Source of the DNA: Streptomyces sp. P3
GTDB lineage: Bacteria > Actinomycetota > Actinomycetes > Streptomycetales > Streptomycetaceae
NCBI GenBank assembly: GCA_016893485.2
Contig: JAFEKX020000001.1
Location: 1,240,001-1,304,000 of the forward strand
Direction of reading: 5' to 3'
DNA: 64,000 bases
Under the pieces are notes generated by a model that saw nothing but the letters and a program-made list of their open reading frames with translations, searched no databases and was not told the origin of the DNA. A program made the translations under genes and the position numbers. Numbering within the stretch: position 1 is the first letter of the stretch; the number at the start of each line of letters is the position of its first letter. This document shows positions 1 through 9,448 of this stretch, in pieces.

Positions 1-126
1 GTCGCCGGCGACGGCCTCACGGGCGTAGAGCTCGATGGTCTCGCCCGCGGGGTCCTCGTGGTCGAGGGGCACGGTGAAGTGGCGGTCGGTGAGGACGACG
101 CCGGGCTGGCGATAGCTGACGGACAA
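1..126 (-). CDS. alpha/beta hydrolase, proline iminopeptidase-like (N-terminal fragment)
   Basis: Only the first 42 codons are in the window; the gene runs off the left edge. The reading frame gives a start of the form LSVSYRQPG..., then LTDRHFTVPLDHEDP, which is the typical N-terminus of actinobacterial alpha/beta-fold proline iminopeptidases and related hydrolases. The start is a TTG at 126, preceded by AGGAG five bases upstream. Catalytic residues lie outside the window, so the peptidase function is by family resemblance only. It reads leftward, in the same direction as the rhamnose operon that ends at 227, but nothing ties it to rhamnose. Confidence 0.6.
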   Translation of the reverse strand, partial: MSVSYRQPGVVLTDRHFTVPLDHEDPAGETIELYAREAVAGD

Positions 127-226
127 CGGTGCTCCTGGGACGGACGGTGTGCGGGCCGCGACACAGTTCAGCACATGTGCGTCCGATATCCGACCCCGGG
201 ATCATGAAATCCTACTGACCGGCGGA

Positions 227-1261
227 TCAGCGAGCAGCAAGACTCGAGCGCCGCACGACCAGTTCCGGCTGAAGCACGACCCGTCGGTGCTGGTGCGGAC
301 GGGCCGCCGTGTCCGCCTCCGCCTCGGTCTCCTCCAGGAGCAGTTCGGCGGCCAACGCGCCCATGGTGACGGCTGGTTGGCGCACCGAGGTGAGCGGTAC
401 GGCCGCCGCCGCCGCGGCGAACTCGATGTCGTCGTAGCCGACGATCGCGAGGTCGTCGGGGACGCCGACGCCGGCCGCGTACATGGCTTGAAGCACACCC
501 AACGCGAGGAGATCGTTGGCGCAGAAGACGGCCGTGGGCCGGTCGGCGAGACCGAGCAGCCGGGCCCCGGCGTCGCGTCCCGCGGCCACGTCGAGCCGGT
601 CGGTGGGCAGCTCGCGCAGCGCGTCGGGGTCGAGACCGGCCTCGGCGAGCGCGTTCTTCGCGCCGGTACGACGGTCCCGCACCTGGTTGAAGCCGGGCGG
701 ACCGCTGACGTACGCGATCGAGCGGTGCCCCGCGTCGATGAGGTGCCGCACCGCGAGCGCGCCGCCGGCGACGTCGTCGACGGAGACCGAGCACTCGGTG
801 GTGCCCTCGGCGACACGGTCGACGAGCACGAAGGGAATGCCGTGCCTGCGGAACGACTCGATGTTGCGCCCGGTCGCGTCGGCCGGGGTCAACAGCACGC
901 CCCGCACCCGCTGTTCGGCGAAGAGCGAGAGGTAGTCGGCCTCCTCGACGGGACTCTGCGCGCTGTTGCAGACCATCACCCCGAGCCCGGACTCCCGCGC
1001 GGCCCGCTCGGCGCCGCGGGCCACGTCCACGAAGAACGGGTTGCCCATGTCGAGGACGAGCAGCCCCATGATCCGGCTGCGCCCGGCGCGCAGCTGCCGC
1101 GCGGACTCGCTGCGGACGTAGCCGAGGCGGTCGATCGCGGACAGCACCCGGGCCCGGGTCTCCGTGGCGACGGTGTCCGGGCGGTTGATGACGTTCGAGA
1201 CCGTGCCGACGGAGACTCCGGCGGCGCGGGCGACGTCCTTGATACCCACCGGCTGGGCCAT
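227..1261 (-). CDS. LacI-family repressor of the rhamnose genes
   Basis: An intact 344-residue LacI/GalR-type regulator. The helix-turn-helix is at residues 7-26 (IKDVARAAG then VSVGTVSNVIN) with the hinge helix SARQLRAGRS following at about 53-62. The remainder is a periplasmic-binding-protein-like effector domain. It is the last gene of the leftward rha operon, 88 bp after the BNR gene, so it is probably co-transcribed with the genes it controls. The VSVGTVSNVIN recognition helix belongs to the group that binds TGAAACG-type palindromes, and two such sites occur at 7930-7941 and 8096-8107 in the divergent rha promoter region. I infer rhamnose or a phosphorylated intermediate as inducer; the sequence does not show which. 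Confidence 0.88.
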   Translation of the reverse strand: MAQPVGIKDVARAAGVSVGTVSNVINRPDTVATETRARVLSAIDRLGYVRSESARQLRAGRSRIMGLLVLDMGNPFFVDVARGAERAARESGLGVMVCNSAQSPVEEADYLSLFAEQRVRGVLLTPADATGRNIESFRRHGIPFVLVDRVAEGTTECSVSVDDVAGGALAVRHLIDAGHRSIAYVSGPPGFNQVRDRRTGAKNALAEAGLDPDALRELPTDRLDVAAGRDAGARLLGLADRPTAVFCANDLLALGVLQAMYAAGVGVPDDLAIVGYDDIEFAAAAAAVPLTSVRQPAVTMGALAAELLLEETEAEADTAARPHQHRRVVLQPELVVRRSSLAAR

Positions 1262-1349
1262 CAGGCGGAGACCTCCAGGGTGACGTGGGGCGGCGGGAAG
1301 GTCTTCACATTACCGCCATGACCTGTGCCGACTCCTCCGGCCGTGCCCC

Positions 1350-2761
1350 TCACGCGGGCAGGGCGAAGTCGACGACGTGGAGTGCCGAGGGGGTCGTGCC
1401 GCTCGACTTCTCCTGGTACATGAACGACAGCACGTTGTCGGCCTTCACCCGAAGCTCGTCGACGACGACCTCGCCGAACGCGTTCAGACCGCCGCCGTCG
1501 TACAGCAGCGCCCAGTCGGCGTACCCGGAGGCCTTCGAGGCGCCCGCGATACGGCCGTAGGGCAGCACGGCGTAGGCGTTGTCGTACTTGTCCAGGACCA
1601 GCTTGGTGCGCTGGCTGGAGCCGAGCGCGATGGGGATCTCGGTCTTCTGCCAGCTGCCCGACGCGTTCCTGCGGACGTGGAAGGCGCGCCCGTTGGCGGT
1701 GCGGTCGGTCACGTAGTCGGTGGTGCACTGGCCGAAGCGGCCGGGGACGTAGCTGATGATCGCGTGCGGGAGCCCGGCCGAGTCGGTGGACTGGCTCTCC
1801 TGGTTCATCAGGGAGTGGTCCGGGCCGAGCGGATCGACCACAAGCCCCGCGTCCGTGACGGCCACGGTGTTCGAACTCCCCGTCGTCCCTACGACGGTTC
1901 CGGCGTCGTTGCGCCAACTGCGGCCCCGGTCGGTCGAGTAGACGTAGCCGGTGTCGTGGTTGGTGATGCCGCCGCCGCTGCACATCACCGCGGCGGACTG
2001 CTCGCGCCAGGTGAAGAAGGAGTGCAGGCGGCCGTTGACGTCGTAGTCGATGCCGTGCAGGTACATGTTGCGGGCGGTGCTGGAGCCGTGCGTGCTGGTG
2101 TAGGTGCCGGCCGAGCCGCTCCACTCCCCAGCGCCGTCCAGGCCGAACCGTCGTACTCCGCAAGGGCGTTGCGGCCGTTGCCGGAGATCCCGACGCGGTA
2201 GCTGAGCTGCAGCTTGCCGTCGGGGGTGGCGATGAACTGGGGGTACGTGAACTGAGAGGTGAGGACGACACCGTCCAGCGATGTCTGTACGGCACCCAGG
2301 ACGGCCGAAGTCCACGCCGTGGACGCCGGGTTGTCGAGGAGACCGGCGACCGACTTGACGTAGAAGAAGCCGTCGCTGTGGGAGTCCAGGTTGAGATGGA
2401 GCCTGCCGTCGACCTTGGAGACCCCCATGGAGATGACGTTGTGGGAGTCGTCGCTCTTGAGGGTGTGGGAGAGCGTGATCGTGGACCAGGTGGTCGCGCC
2501 CGGAGCCCGGCGGGCTACGACAGCACGCTTGTCGGCGGTGTACCAGGCCGCGTACTGGTAGCCCTTGTGGGTCAACAGGCCGTTCTTCTGGAACGAGTTG
2601 TTGTTGACCAGGCCGTCGTACGAGACGAAGTAGACGGCCTGGGCGTCGAGTTGGGTGGTGCTCTTCTTGGTGACGGAGGGGCCGGGGTCGGCCGCCCGTG
2701 CGATGCCCGGCGTTGCCACGGCCGCAAGTATGGCGGTGGTGAGCACGGCGCGTCTTCTCAT
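1350..2761 (-). CDS. secreted BNR-4-type beta-propeller protein, putative rhamnoside hydrolase or lyase (frame break)
   Basis: About 470 residues. An N-terminal export signal is clear: MRRRAVLTTAILAAVATPG then ARA|AD as the likely cleavage site, with a paired or tripled Arg that could serve Tat. The mature part has the repeating W/Y-rich blades of BNR-4 (PF15892) propellers. Families with this fold include PL24/PL25 ulvan lyases and GH145 rhamnosidases that act on rhamnose-glucuronate linkages. The gene lies between rhaM and the rhamnose repressor, 18 bp after rhaM, so an extracellular rhamnose-releasing role is a reasonable inference, but substrate and even hydrolase versus lyase are unproven. 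The frame breaks near 2130 where a GGGG run needs one more G; on both sides the same family continues. Confidence 0.65.
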
Positions 2762-2779
2762 GACGGCTCCTGTGGGGGA

Positions 2780-3100
2780 TCACGCGAGGTGGAAGACCTC
2801 GGTGAGGGGCTTCATCGCCTCGTCGGGACGGGCGCCGTCCAGGGACTCGAAGAACGGCGCCATCTCCGCCTGCCAGCGGGAGTTGACGTCGGTGGCTTCC
2901 ATGCCGGCCTGGGCGGCGGCGAAGTCCTCGGTCTCCAAGTAGCCGACCAGCAGGCCGTCTGCGCGGAGGAAGAGCGAGTAGTTGTGCCAGCCGGTGGCCG
3001 AGAGTGCGTCGAGCATCCCGGGCCACACGGCGGCGTGCCGCTCGCGGTACTCGTCGAGGCGGTCCGCCCTGACCTTCAGCAGAAAGCACACTCGTTGCAT
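2780..3100 (-). CDS. rhaM: L-rhamnose mutarotase
   Basis: A 106-residue ferredoxin-like-fold protein that interconverts the alpha and beta anomers of L-rhamnose so that the isomerase receives its preferred anomer. It contains the family motif YRERHAAVWPGM, equivalent to YxRRHxxIWPE of E. coli RhaM with the catalytic His and Tyr, and the TDVNSRWQAEM segment that matches TDVCQRWWKYM. I prefer the ATG at 3100, because AAGGGG lies five bases upstream; a GTG at 3106 is in frame but abuts that ribosome-binding site. It follows rhaS by 33 bp and precedes the BNR gene by 18 bp, so it is a middle gene of the leftward operon. Confidence 0.92.
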   Translation of the reverse strand: MQRVCFLLKVRADRLDEYRERHAAVWPGMLDALSATGWHNYSLFLRADGLLVGYLETEDFAAAQAGMEATDVNSRWQAEMAPFFESLDGARPDEAMKPLTEVFHLA

Positions 3101-3133
3101 CAACACCCCTTGAAATGAAGGGACTTCGGGGGA

Positions 3134-4215
3134 TCAGAAGTTGAACTGGTCGATGTTCTTCGCGTCGAACACGGTCGGCTTGCCGAGGTTGATCACGCCG
3201 TCCTTGCCGATGGTGTACGACGTCCCGCCGGCCTTGAAGGTCTCGCCCTCCTTGCCGGTGATCTGTCCCGACGACAGCGCCACCGCGGTCTGTGCGGCCA
3301 GGGCGCCGAGCTTCGCCGGGTCCCACAGCTCGAAGCCGTCGACGGTGCCGTTCTTGACGTACTTGCGCATGTCGTTGGGGTGCCGAGGCCGGTCAGCTTG
3401 ACCTTGCCCTTGTACTTGGAACCGGAGAGGTACTGGGCGGCGGCCTTGATGCCCACGGTGGTCGGGGAGATGATCCCCTTCAGGTTCGGGTGCTCCTGGA
3501 GGAGGCCCTGAGTCTGCTGGAAGGACTGCTGGGCGTCGTCGTTGCCGTAGGCGACCTTGACCAGCTTGATGTTCTTGTACTTCGGGTCCTTCAGCTCGTC
3601 CTTCATGAAGCCGATCCAGGTGTTCTGGTTCGTCGCGGTCTGCGCGGCGGACAGGATCGCGATCTCGCCCTTGTAGCCGATCTGCTGGGCGAGCAGCTGC
3701 ACCTGGGTACGGCCGAGGTCCTCGGCGCTGGCCTGCGACACGAAGGCGTTGCGGCACTCGGGGTTGGTGTCGGAGTCGTAGGTGACGACCTTGATCTTGT
3801 TGCTCATGGCCTGCTTGAGCGCGGTGCACAGCGCGCCCGGGTCCTGCGCGGACACGGCGATCGCGTTCACCTGCTGCTGGGTGAGCGTGTTGACGTAGGA
3901 GACCTGCCCGGCGGTGTCGGTGGCGTTGGTCGTACCGACCTCCTTGTACTTCTCGCCGAGTTCGGTCAGCGCCTTCTCGCCACCCTTGTCGGAGGTGGTG
4001 AAGTACGGGTTGTTGACCGCCTTCGGCAGGAAGGCGACGGTCAGCCCCTTCTTGAGCGCTGCGTTGGGATCCGCCTTACCGCCGGAGACAGCCGCCCCGG
4101 TGTTCTCGTCCTTGACGTCCTTCTTGGTGGTACCACCGCAAGCGGTGGCAGCGAGGGTGAGCGAAGTGACGACGGCAAGCGCCGCACCGGCACGACGAAG
4201 GGAGGATTTGCGCAT
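3134..4215 (-). CDS. rhaS: rhamnose ABC transporter substrate-binding lipoprotein (frame break)
   Basis: About 360 residues of the Peripla_BP_4 (ribose/autoinducer-2-like) solute-binding family. The N-terminus has positive charges, a hydrophobic stretch and a lipobox ending LAATAC|GG, so it is a membrane-anchored lipoprotein on the outer face. Sugar-binding features typical of the family are present, e.g. VAFLPKAVNNPYF, TYDSDT and AQDPGAL. The frame breaks near 3378: GLGTP must be followed by NDMRKYVKNG, which needs one more C in a CCCC run. Start ATG at 4215 has AAAGGAAA upstream. It lies 103 bp downstream of rhaQ, separated by a Streptomyces repeat with a hairpin. Rhamnose specificity is inferred from the operon. 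Confidence 0.88.
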
Positions 4216-4248
4216 GACAGGGTTTCCTTTGATACGAGGTTGAGTGAA

Positions 4249-4308
4249 ACGCGCGCCCTAAAGGGGCGCGAGGAACGGCGCGACCAGCACAACGGCCCCG
4301 CAACCGCC
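4249..4308. repeat. Streptomyces intergenic repeat with hairpin, copy 1
   Basis: The stretch begins with a hairpin (CGCGCCC, loop TAAAG, GGGCGCG) and continues with a degenerate copy of the AAGGGGCGCGGGGAACTGCGCGACCAGC family that is scattered between Streptomyces genes. It lies between rhaQ and rhaS. A stem-loop here could stabilise or attenuate the operon transcript and so set different levels of permease and binding protein; that is inference. Related copies are at 9321-9410 and 25735-25778. Confidence 0.6.
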
Positions 4309-4318
4309 AACCGACTGA

Positions 4319-5290
4319 CTAGGTGGATCGTGCCGCGGCCCGAGAGACAGCCACTTGCCGAGCGACCCGAGGCCCAAGCACCGAAACAACGAGCAGCACA
4401 CCGGTGACGACGATCTGCGACTGCGCGGAGACGTTCAGCAGACTCATCACGTTCTGCAACGCCCCGAGCAGAAAGACACCGGCGACCGCGCCTCCCAACG
4501 TCCCTTTCCACCGTCGAAGTCGATACCACCGAGCAACACCGCGGCCACGACGGACAGTTCAAGCCCGGTGGCATTGTCATAGCGCGCACTGGCGTAGTGC
4601 AGCGCCCAGAACACACCGGTCAGCGAGGCCATCAGCCCCGTCACCGTGAACAGGATCAGCTTCTGCCGCCGCACCCGGATGCCGGCAAACCGCGCCGCTT
4701 CCACATTCGCCCCGGTGGCGAACAACGACCGCCCGAACGGCGTCGCATGCAACACGACCACAGCGATGGCGAGCAGCACGAGGAAGGGCAGAAACGCCTG
4801 CGGCAGGAACGTGCCCCGAGCCGCCCGGACGCGAAGTCCAGATACTGCGAAGGGAAGTCGGTCACGGCATCGGACCCGAGGACGATCTGCGCGATCCCCG
4901 GTACGCGGCGAGCGTACCGATCGTGACGGCCAGCGACGGCAGCCCCAGCCGGGTGACGAGCAGCCCGTTGACGAGCCCGCAGACCACGCCCAGCAGCAGG
5001 CAGATCGGGATGATCGTCTCGATGGTCATGCCGTCGTTCCACAGCTTGCCCATCACCGCACCCGAAAGACCCGCCGTGGACGCGACCGACAGATCGATCT
5101 CGCCGGAGACGACGAGCAGTGTCATCGGCAGGGCGATCAGCGCGATGGGAAGCGTGTTGCCGATCAGGAACGACAGGTTCAGCGCGTTCCCGAAGCCGTC
5201 CACGAAGGAGAAGGAGAACAGCAGCAGGACGATCAGCAGGGCGCCGACGACCGTGTCCCAGCGGATCGCACGCGTCAACGACTCAGGCAT
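4319..5290 (-). CDS. rhaQ: rhamnose ABC transporter permease 2 (three frame breaks)
   Basis: About 324 residues of the BPD_transp_2 (ribose/rhamnose importer) permease family, with eight or so hydrophobic helices. It starts MPESLTRAIRWDTVV and carries the conserved segments VVSGEIDLSVAS and NVEAARFAGIRVRRQK (the EAA-like loop that contacts the ATPase). It overlaps the end of rhaP by 8 bp, so the two permeases are translationally coupled. Frame breaks fall near 4905, 4815 and 4500; the family sequence resumes each time and ends ...AVSRAAARST with a TAG at 4319-4321. The name rhaQ follows the rhizobial rhaSTPQ system; the order of the two permeases is arbitrary. Confidence 0.83.
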
Positions 5291-6323
5291 GGCGGGCGTT
5301 CCTCTTCTTCAGCGCGGTGGCCACACGCAGGGCGACGATCCGGTCGACGGCGATGGCGAGGATGAGCAGGATGCCGTTGATGGCCAGCACCCAGACGGAG
5401 CTGACGCCGAGGGCGGGCAGCACACTGTTGATCGAGGTCAGCAGGAGCGCGCCGAGGGCCGCGCCGTAGACGCTGCCGGAGCCGCCGGTGAAGACGACAC
5501 CGCCGACGACCACCGCGCTGACCACGGTGAGTTCGTACCCGGTGCCGGTGCCGGAGTCGACGTTGCCGAAGCGGGCGAGGTACATCGCGCCGGCGAGTCC
5601 GGCGAGCCCGCCGCAGAAGGTGTACGCGGCGAGGATCCGCTTGCGGACGGGGATGCCGGCGAGCCGCGCGGCCTCGGGGTTGGAGCCCAGCGCGTACAAC
5701 TCCCGCCCGCTGCCGAAGTGTTTGAGGTAGTAGGCGGTGGCGATCAGCACGGCGAGCGCGATGAGCGCCAGCCAGGGCACGGCCGACAGGCCGCCGGAGC
5801 CGAAGTCCACGAAGCCGCCCGGGAGATCGGCGGCGGTGATCTGCCGTGAGCCGACCCAGATGGAGTCGACGCCCCGGATGATGTAGAGCGTGCCGAGCGT
5901 GACGACCAGCGCGGGCACCTGGCCGAGACTGACCAACAGCCCGTTGACGAGGCCGAGTCCGATGCCGAGCAGCACCGCGAGCACGATCGCGATGACAGCG
6001 TTGCCGCCGCCCTGGAGGTACGTGCCGGTGGCGAAGGCGGTGATGCCGAGCGTGGAGCCGACGGACAGGTCGACGTTGCGGGTGATGACGACCAGCGACT
6101 GACCGGTGGCGACCAGCACGAGGATGGTCGCGTTGAGGAGCAGGTCCTTGATGCCCTGCTCGGACAGGAACTCGCTGTTGCCGGCCTGGGTGATGCCGAT
6201 CATCACCAGGAAGACGACCAGGATGGCGAGTTCACGCATCTTGAACACCCGGTCGACGAGCCGTGTGCTGCTCGACTCAGGCACCTCGGCGGCGGGCGCG
6301 GGATTGGGCGCGGTGACCGTCAT
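5283..6323 (-). CDS. rhaP: rhamnose ABC transporter permease 1
   Basis: An intact 346-residue BPD_transp_2 permease, one half of the membrane pore for sugar import. After a Pro/Ala-rich cytoplasmic tail it has the family signature VVITRNVDLSVGSTLG, GLVNGLLVSLGQVPALVV, and the coupling loop SNPEAARLAGIPVRKR. Predicted helices cover most of residues 30-330. It begins 43 bp after rhaT ends and overlaps rhaQ by 8 bp. The paralogue rhaQ next door shows the usual heterodimeric permease arrangement of rhamnose importers. Confidence 0.9.
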   Translation of the reverse strand: MTVTAPNPAPAAEVPESSSTRLVDRVFKMRELAILVVFLVMIGITQAGNSEFLSEQGIKDLLLNATILVLVATGQSLVVITRNVDLSVGSTLGITAFATGTYLQGGGNAVIAIVLAVLLGIGLGLVNGLLVSLGQVPALVVTLGTLYIIRGVDSIWVGSRQITAADLPGGFVDFGSGGLSAVPWLALIALAVLIATAYYLKHFGSGRELYALGSNPEAARLAGIPVRKRILAAYTFCGGLAGLAGAMYLARFGNVDSGTGTGYELTVVSAVVVGGVVFTGGSGSVYGAALGALLLTSINSVLPALGVSSVWVLAINGILLILAIAVDRIVALRVATALKKRNARHA

Positions 6324-6366
6324 ACGGCGGCCCTCCCGAAAGCTGCGGTCGTCATGAAGGCCTTGT

Positions 6367-7884
6367 TCATGCGGCGGCCCTCCCGGTGGCTGCGGCCATC
6401 ACGGTTTCCTCGGTGGCTTCGGAGCGGGGAATCTCGGCGGTGAGGCGGCCCTCGTGCATCACCAGCACGCGGTCGGCCATGCCGAGGATCTCGGGCAGAT
6501 CGGAGGAGATCATCAGGACGGCCACGCCGTCGGCGGCCAACTCGCTGAGCAGCCGGTGCACTTCGGCCTTGGTGCCGACGTCGATGCCGCGGGTCGGCTC
6601 GTCGACGATCAGCACCTTGGGGCCGGTGGCCAGCCACTTGGCGAGGACGACCTTCTGCTGGTTGCCGCCGGAGAGGGTGTTGACGGTGTCGGCGATCCGC
6701 GCGTACTTGACGTGCAGCTTCACCGCCCAGTCGAGGGAACGGCTGCGCTCGGCGGCCCGGTCGACGAAGCCCGCCCTGACGGTCGTACGCAGCCCGGTCA
6801 GGCCGATGTTGCGCTCGATGGACATGTCCATCACCAGGCCCTGCGCCCGCCGGTCCTCGGGGACCAGGGCGAGGCCCGCGGCCATCGCGGTCGACGGGGC
6901 GCCGTTCGTCAGCGACCTGCCGTCGACCTCGACCCCGCCGGCGTCCCACCGGTCGATGCCGAAGACGGCCCGCGCGACCTCGGTGCGGCCGGCGCCGACG
7001 AGCCCGGCGAGTCCGACGATCTCTCCGCGCCGTACGTCGAAGGAGACGTCGGTGAAGACGCCCTCGCGGGTCAACCGCTTGACGCTCAGGGCGACTTCAC
7101 CGGGTTCGACGTCCTGCTTGGGGTAGAGCTCGTCGAGATCGCGGCCGACCATGCGCCGTACGAGATCGTCCTCGGTCATGCCGTCGAGCGGCTCGCTGGA
7201 GATCAGGGCGCCGTCGCGCAGGGTGGTGACCCGTTGGCAGATCTGGAAGATCTCCTCCAGGCGGTGCGAGATGAACAGGACGGCGGCGCCCTGTTCACGC
7301 AGGGTGCGGACGACACCGAAGAGACGGGCGACCTCGCTGCCGGTGAGGGCTGCGGTCGGCTCGTCCATGATCAGGACGCGGGCGTCGAAGGAGAGCGCCT
7401 TGGCGATCTCCACGATCTGCTGGTCGGCGATGGACAGTCCGCGTGCCGGCCGGTCCGGGTCGAGTTCGACCCCGAGCCGCTTCATCAGGTCGGCGGTCGC
7501 CGCGTACGTGGCCCTGTGGTCGATACGGCCCAGCGCGCGGCGGGGCTGGCGGCCCATGAAGATGTTCTCGGTGATCGACAGGTCCGGGAAGAGCGTGGGC
7601 TCCTGGTAGATCACGGCGATCCCCGCGTCGCGGGCGTCACCGGGGCCGTGGAAGAGGACGGGCGCGCCGTCGAGCAGCACCTGGCCGGCGTCGGGCCGGT
7701 GCACACCGGCGAGGGTCTTGATGAGAGTGGACTTGCCCGCGCCGTTCTCACCGGCGAGTGCGTGCACCTCACCGGGGAACAGTTCGAGGGACACGTCCCG
7801 CAGGGCGCGCACCGCGCCGAAGGACTTGGAGATGCCCTTGAGCGCGAGCACCGGGGCCGGACCCGCGTCTGACGGGTGGGTCAT
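6367..7884 (-). CDS. rhaT: rhamnose ABC transporter ATP-binding protein, double ABC
   Basis: An intact 505-residue ATPase with two fused nucleotide-binding domains, as in RbsA/XylG/RhaT. Domain 1 has Walker [10 protein letters not shown] at residues 45-53, a degenerate signature ([15 protein letters not shown]) and Walker [12 protein letters not shown]. Domain 2 has the degenerate P-loop LVGAGRTE that lacks Lys, [15 protein letters not shown] and [13 protein letters not shown] degenerate second P-loop is normal for carbohydrate importers of this class. It is the first gene of the leftward rha operon, 45 bp downstream of operator 7930-7941. It energises transport by RhaP/RhaQ/RhaS. Confidence 0.92.
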   Translation of the reverse strand: MTHPSDAGPAPVLALKGISKSFGAVRALRDVSLELFPGEVHALAGENGAGKSTLIKTLAGVHRPDAGQVLLDGAPVLFHGPGDARDAGIAVIYQEPTLFPDLSITENIFMGRQPRRALGRIDHRATYAATADLMKRLGVELDPDRPARGLSIADQQIVEIAKALSFDARVLIMDEPTAALTGSEVARLFGVVRTLREQGAAVLFISHRLEEIFQICQRVTTLRDGALISSEPLDGMTEDDLVRRMVGRDLDELYPKQDVEPGEVALSVKRLTREGVFTDVSFDVRRGEIVGLAGLVGAGRTEVARAVFGIDRWDAGGVEVDGRSLTNGAPSTAMAAGLALVPEDRRAQGLVMDMSIERNIGLTGLRTTVRAGFVDRAAERSRSLDWAVKLHVKYARIADTVNTLSGGNQQKVVLAKWLATGPKVLIVDEPTRGIDVGTKAEVHRLLSELAADGVAVLMISSDLPEILGMADRVLVMHEGRLTAEIPRSEATEETVMAAATGRAAA

Positions 7885-7929
7885 GAGGGGCTCCTCGACG
7901 ACGCCGGCGGGTGGGCCCTCACGGCGTCG

Positions 7930-7941
7930 TGAAAGGTTTCA
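7930..7941. promoter_or_regulatory. LacI-type operator for the rhaT operon
   Basis: A perfect 12-bp palindrome, TGAAAGGTTTCA is symmetric in its TGAAA/TTTCA arms around a GG/CC centre. It lies immediately downstream of the -10 box (7961-7956) of the leftward promoter, where a bound repressor would block transcription. Its arms match those of the site at 8096-8107. Confidence 0.75.
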
Positions 7942-7955
7942 ACTTGGTTGCCGGG

Positions 7956-7985
7956 ACGTTAGGCGCGCCAGCCTTGTCACGTCAA
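7956..7985 (-). promoter_or_regulatory. promoter of the rhaT-P-Q-S-M operon
   Basis: Reading leftward, TTGACG (7985-7980) and TAACGT (7961-7956) are separated by 18 bp. These are good -35 and -10 matches for the housekeeping sigma factor. The expected start of transcription is near 7949, so operator 7930-7941 would cover about +8 to +19. Confidence 0.65.
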
Positions 7986-7995
7986 TGGGTCCGCG

Positions 7996-8010
7996 TCGAA
8001 AAACTTTCGA
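7996..8010. promoter_or_regulatory. inverted repeat between the divergent rha promoters
   Basis: TCGAAA, three-base spacer AAC, TTTCGA: a perfect 6-3-6 inverted repeat midway between the two rha promoters. It differs from the two TGAAA/TTTCA sites in half-site and spacing, so it may bind another regulator or be an auxiliary site. No regulator can be assigned. Confidence 0.35.
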
Positions 8011-8059
8011 TAGCCAAAGGTCACATTGGAGTCACGGGACACAGGCTTCGCCGTAGGGC

Positions 8060-8088
8060 TTGACACCCCTACGGGAGGCTCATAACTT
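8060..8088 (+). promoter_or_regulatory. promoter of rhaI-D-B
   Basis: A near-consensus promoter: TTGACA at 8060-8065, 17-bp spacer, TAACTT at 8083-8088. The predicted start, about 8095, is directly followed by operator 8096-8107. Confidence 0.75.
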
Positions 8089-8095
8089 CGCTCTC

Positions 8096-8107
8096 TGAAT
8101 CGTTTCA
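8096..8107. promoter_or_regulatory. LacI-type operator for rhaI
   Basis: TGAATCGTTTCA, a TGAA(A/T)CG(A/T)TTCA palindrome with the central CG typical of LacI/GalR operators. It overlaps the predicted transcription start of the rhaI promoter. It mirrors the placement of 7930-7941 in the opposite arm. Confidence 0.75.
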
Positions 8108-8146
8108 TACACACGTCGTTCCTTCGCACGTCACAGGAGCCCTCAA

Positions 8147-9308
8147 GTGACCGATCTCGCCGCGGTGAAGGCCGCTCTCAGGACCCAGGCAGTCGAGACG
8201 CCTTCGTGGGCGTACGGGAACCCGGGACCCGGTTCAAGGTCTTCGCCCAGGAGGGCGTACCGCGCACCCCGCAGGAGAAGCTGGAGGACGCGGCGAAGGT
8301 CCACGAGTTCACCGGCGTGGCTCCTACGGTCGCCCTGCACATCCCCTGGGACCGGGTCGACGACTTCGGGGCGCTGGGCAAGTTCGCGGAGGACCACGGG
8401 CTGAAGCTCGGCGCGATCAACTCGAACACGTTCCAGGACGACGACTACCGGCTCGGGAGTGTCTGTCATCCCGACGCGGCGGTGCGGCGCAAGGCGCTCG
8501 ATCATCTGCTGGAGTGCGTCGACATCATGGACGCGACGGGCTCCGCCGATCTGAAGCTGTGGTTTGCCGACGGGACGAACTATCCGGGACAGGATGATCT
8601 CTCCGCGCGGCAGGACCGGTTGGCCGAGGCGCTCGCGGCGGTGTACGAGCGGCTCGGGGACGGGCAGCGGATGCTGCTGGAGTACAAGTTCTTCGAGCCC
8701 GCGTTCTACTCGACGGATGTGCCGGACTGGGGTACCGCGTACGCGCACTGCCCTGAAGCTCGGGCCGAAGGCTCAGGTCGTCGTCGACACCGGTCATCAC
8801 GCGCCGGGCACCAATATCGAGTTCATCGTCGCGACGCTGCTCCGGGAGGGGAAGCTCGGGGCGTTCGACTTCAACTCGCGGTTCTACGCCGACGACGACC
8901 TGATGGTGGGGGCGGCCGATCCCTTCCAGTTGTTCCGGATCATGTACGAGGTGATCCGGGGCGGCGGGTTCACCGCCGATGTCGCCTTCATGCTCGACCA
9001 GTGCCACAACATCGAGGCGAAGATTCCGGCGATCATCCGGTCGGTGATGAACGTGCAGGAAGCGACGGCCAAGGCGCTGCTGGTGGACCGGGACGCGTTG
9101 GGCGTGGCGCAGCGGGACGGGGACGTGCTGGGGGCCAACGCTGTGATCATGGACGCGTACAACACCGACGTGCGGCCGTTGTTGTTGGGAGGTGCGGGAG
9201 GAGCAGGGGGCTTGATCCTGACCCGATCGCGGCGTATCGCTCCAGCGGGTGGCAGGAGCGGATTGTCGTTGAGCGGGTCGGGGGCAGCAGGCCGGGTGGG
9301 GCGCCTGA
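8147..9308 (+). CDS. rhaI: L-rhamnose isomerase (several frame breaks)
   Basis: About 387 residues, the length of actinobacterial/rhizobial-type RhaI. The TIM-barrel enzyme converts L-rhamnose to L-rhamnulose. Characteristic segments are [56 protein letters not shown] and [14 protein letters not shown], which contain metal-binding Glu/Asp/His residues of the family. The GTG start at 8147 has AGGAG seven bases upstream. The frame slips near 8222, 8752, 9189, 9212 and 9285, each time in a G or C run. After the last slip the protein ends GWGA with a TGA at 9306-9308, the usual C-terminus. First gene of the rightward rha operon. Confidence 0.88.
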
Positions 9309-9320
9309 GCGTCTGCCGGG

Positions 9321-9410
9321 TAGTTGTCCGTTTGCGGGTGCGGGCCATATGTGGCTGGTCGCGCCCACGCGGCGGAGCCGCAGATTGATGCGGCCCCGCG
9401 CCCCTGAAGG
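9321..9410 (-). repeat. Streptomyces intergenic repeat, copy 2
   Basis: On the minus strand this reads AGGGGCGCGGGGCCGCAT..., then CGGCTCCGCCGCGTGGGCGC, then GACCAGCCACATATGG and a Gly/Pro-coding-like tail. It is the long form of a repeat found between many Streptomyces genes. It fills the gap between rhaI and rhaD, where no ORF is needed. The self-complementary part CGGCGGAGCCG could form a transcript hairpin. Confidence 0.6.
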
Positions 9411-9448
9411 TAATGCGCTCGCCCTCTCTCGAAAAGGACTGGAAGTTC

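Noticed and set aside
149..1321. A 390-codon rightward open frame over the LacI gene
   Set aside because: It is an antisense shadow typical of GC-rich DNA; the leftward frame encodes a textbook LacI protein. The same applies to most other long frames opposite real genes.
3134..4215. Programmed ribosomal frameshifting as an explanation for split genes
   Set aside because: No slippery heptamers with downstream structures recur, and the breaks occur in unrelated families at random positions.
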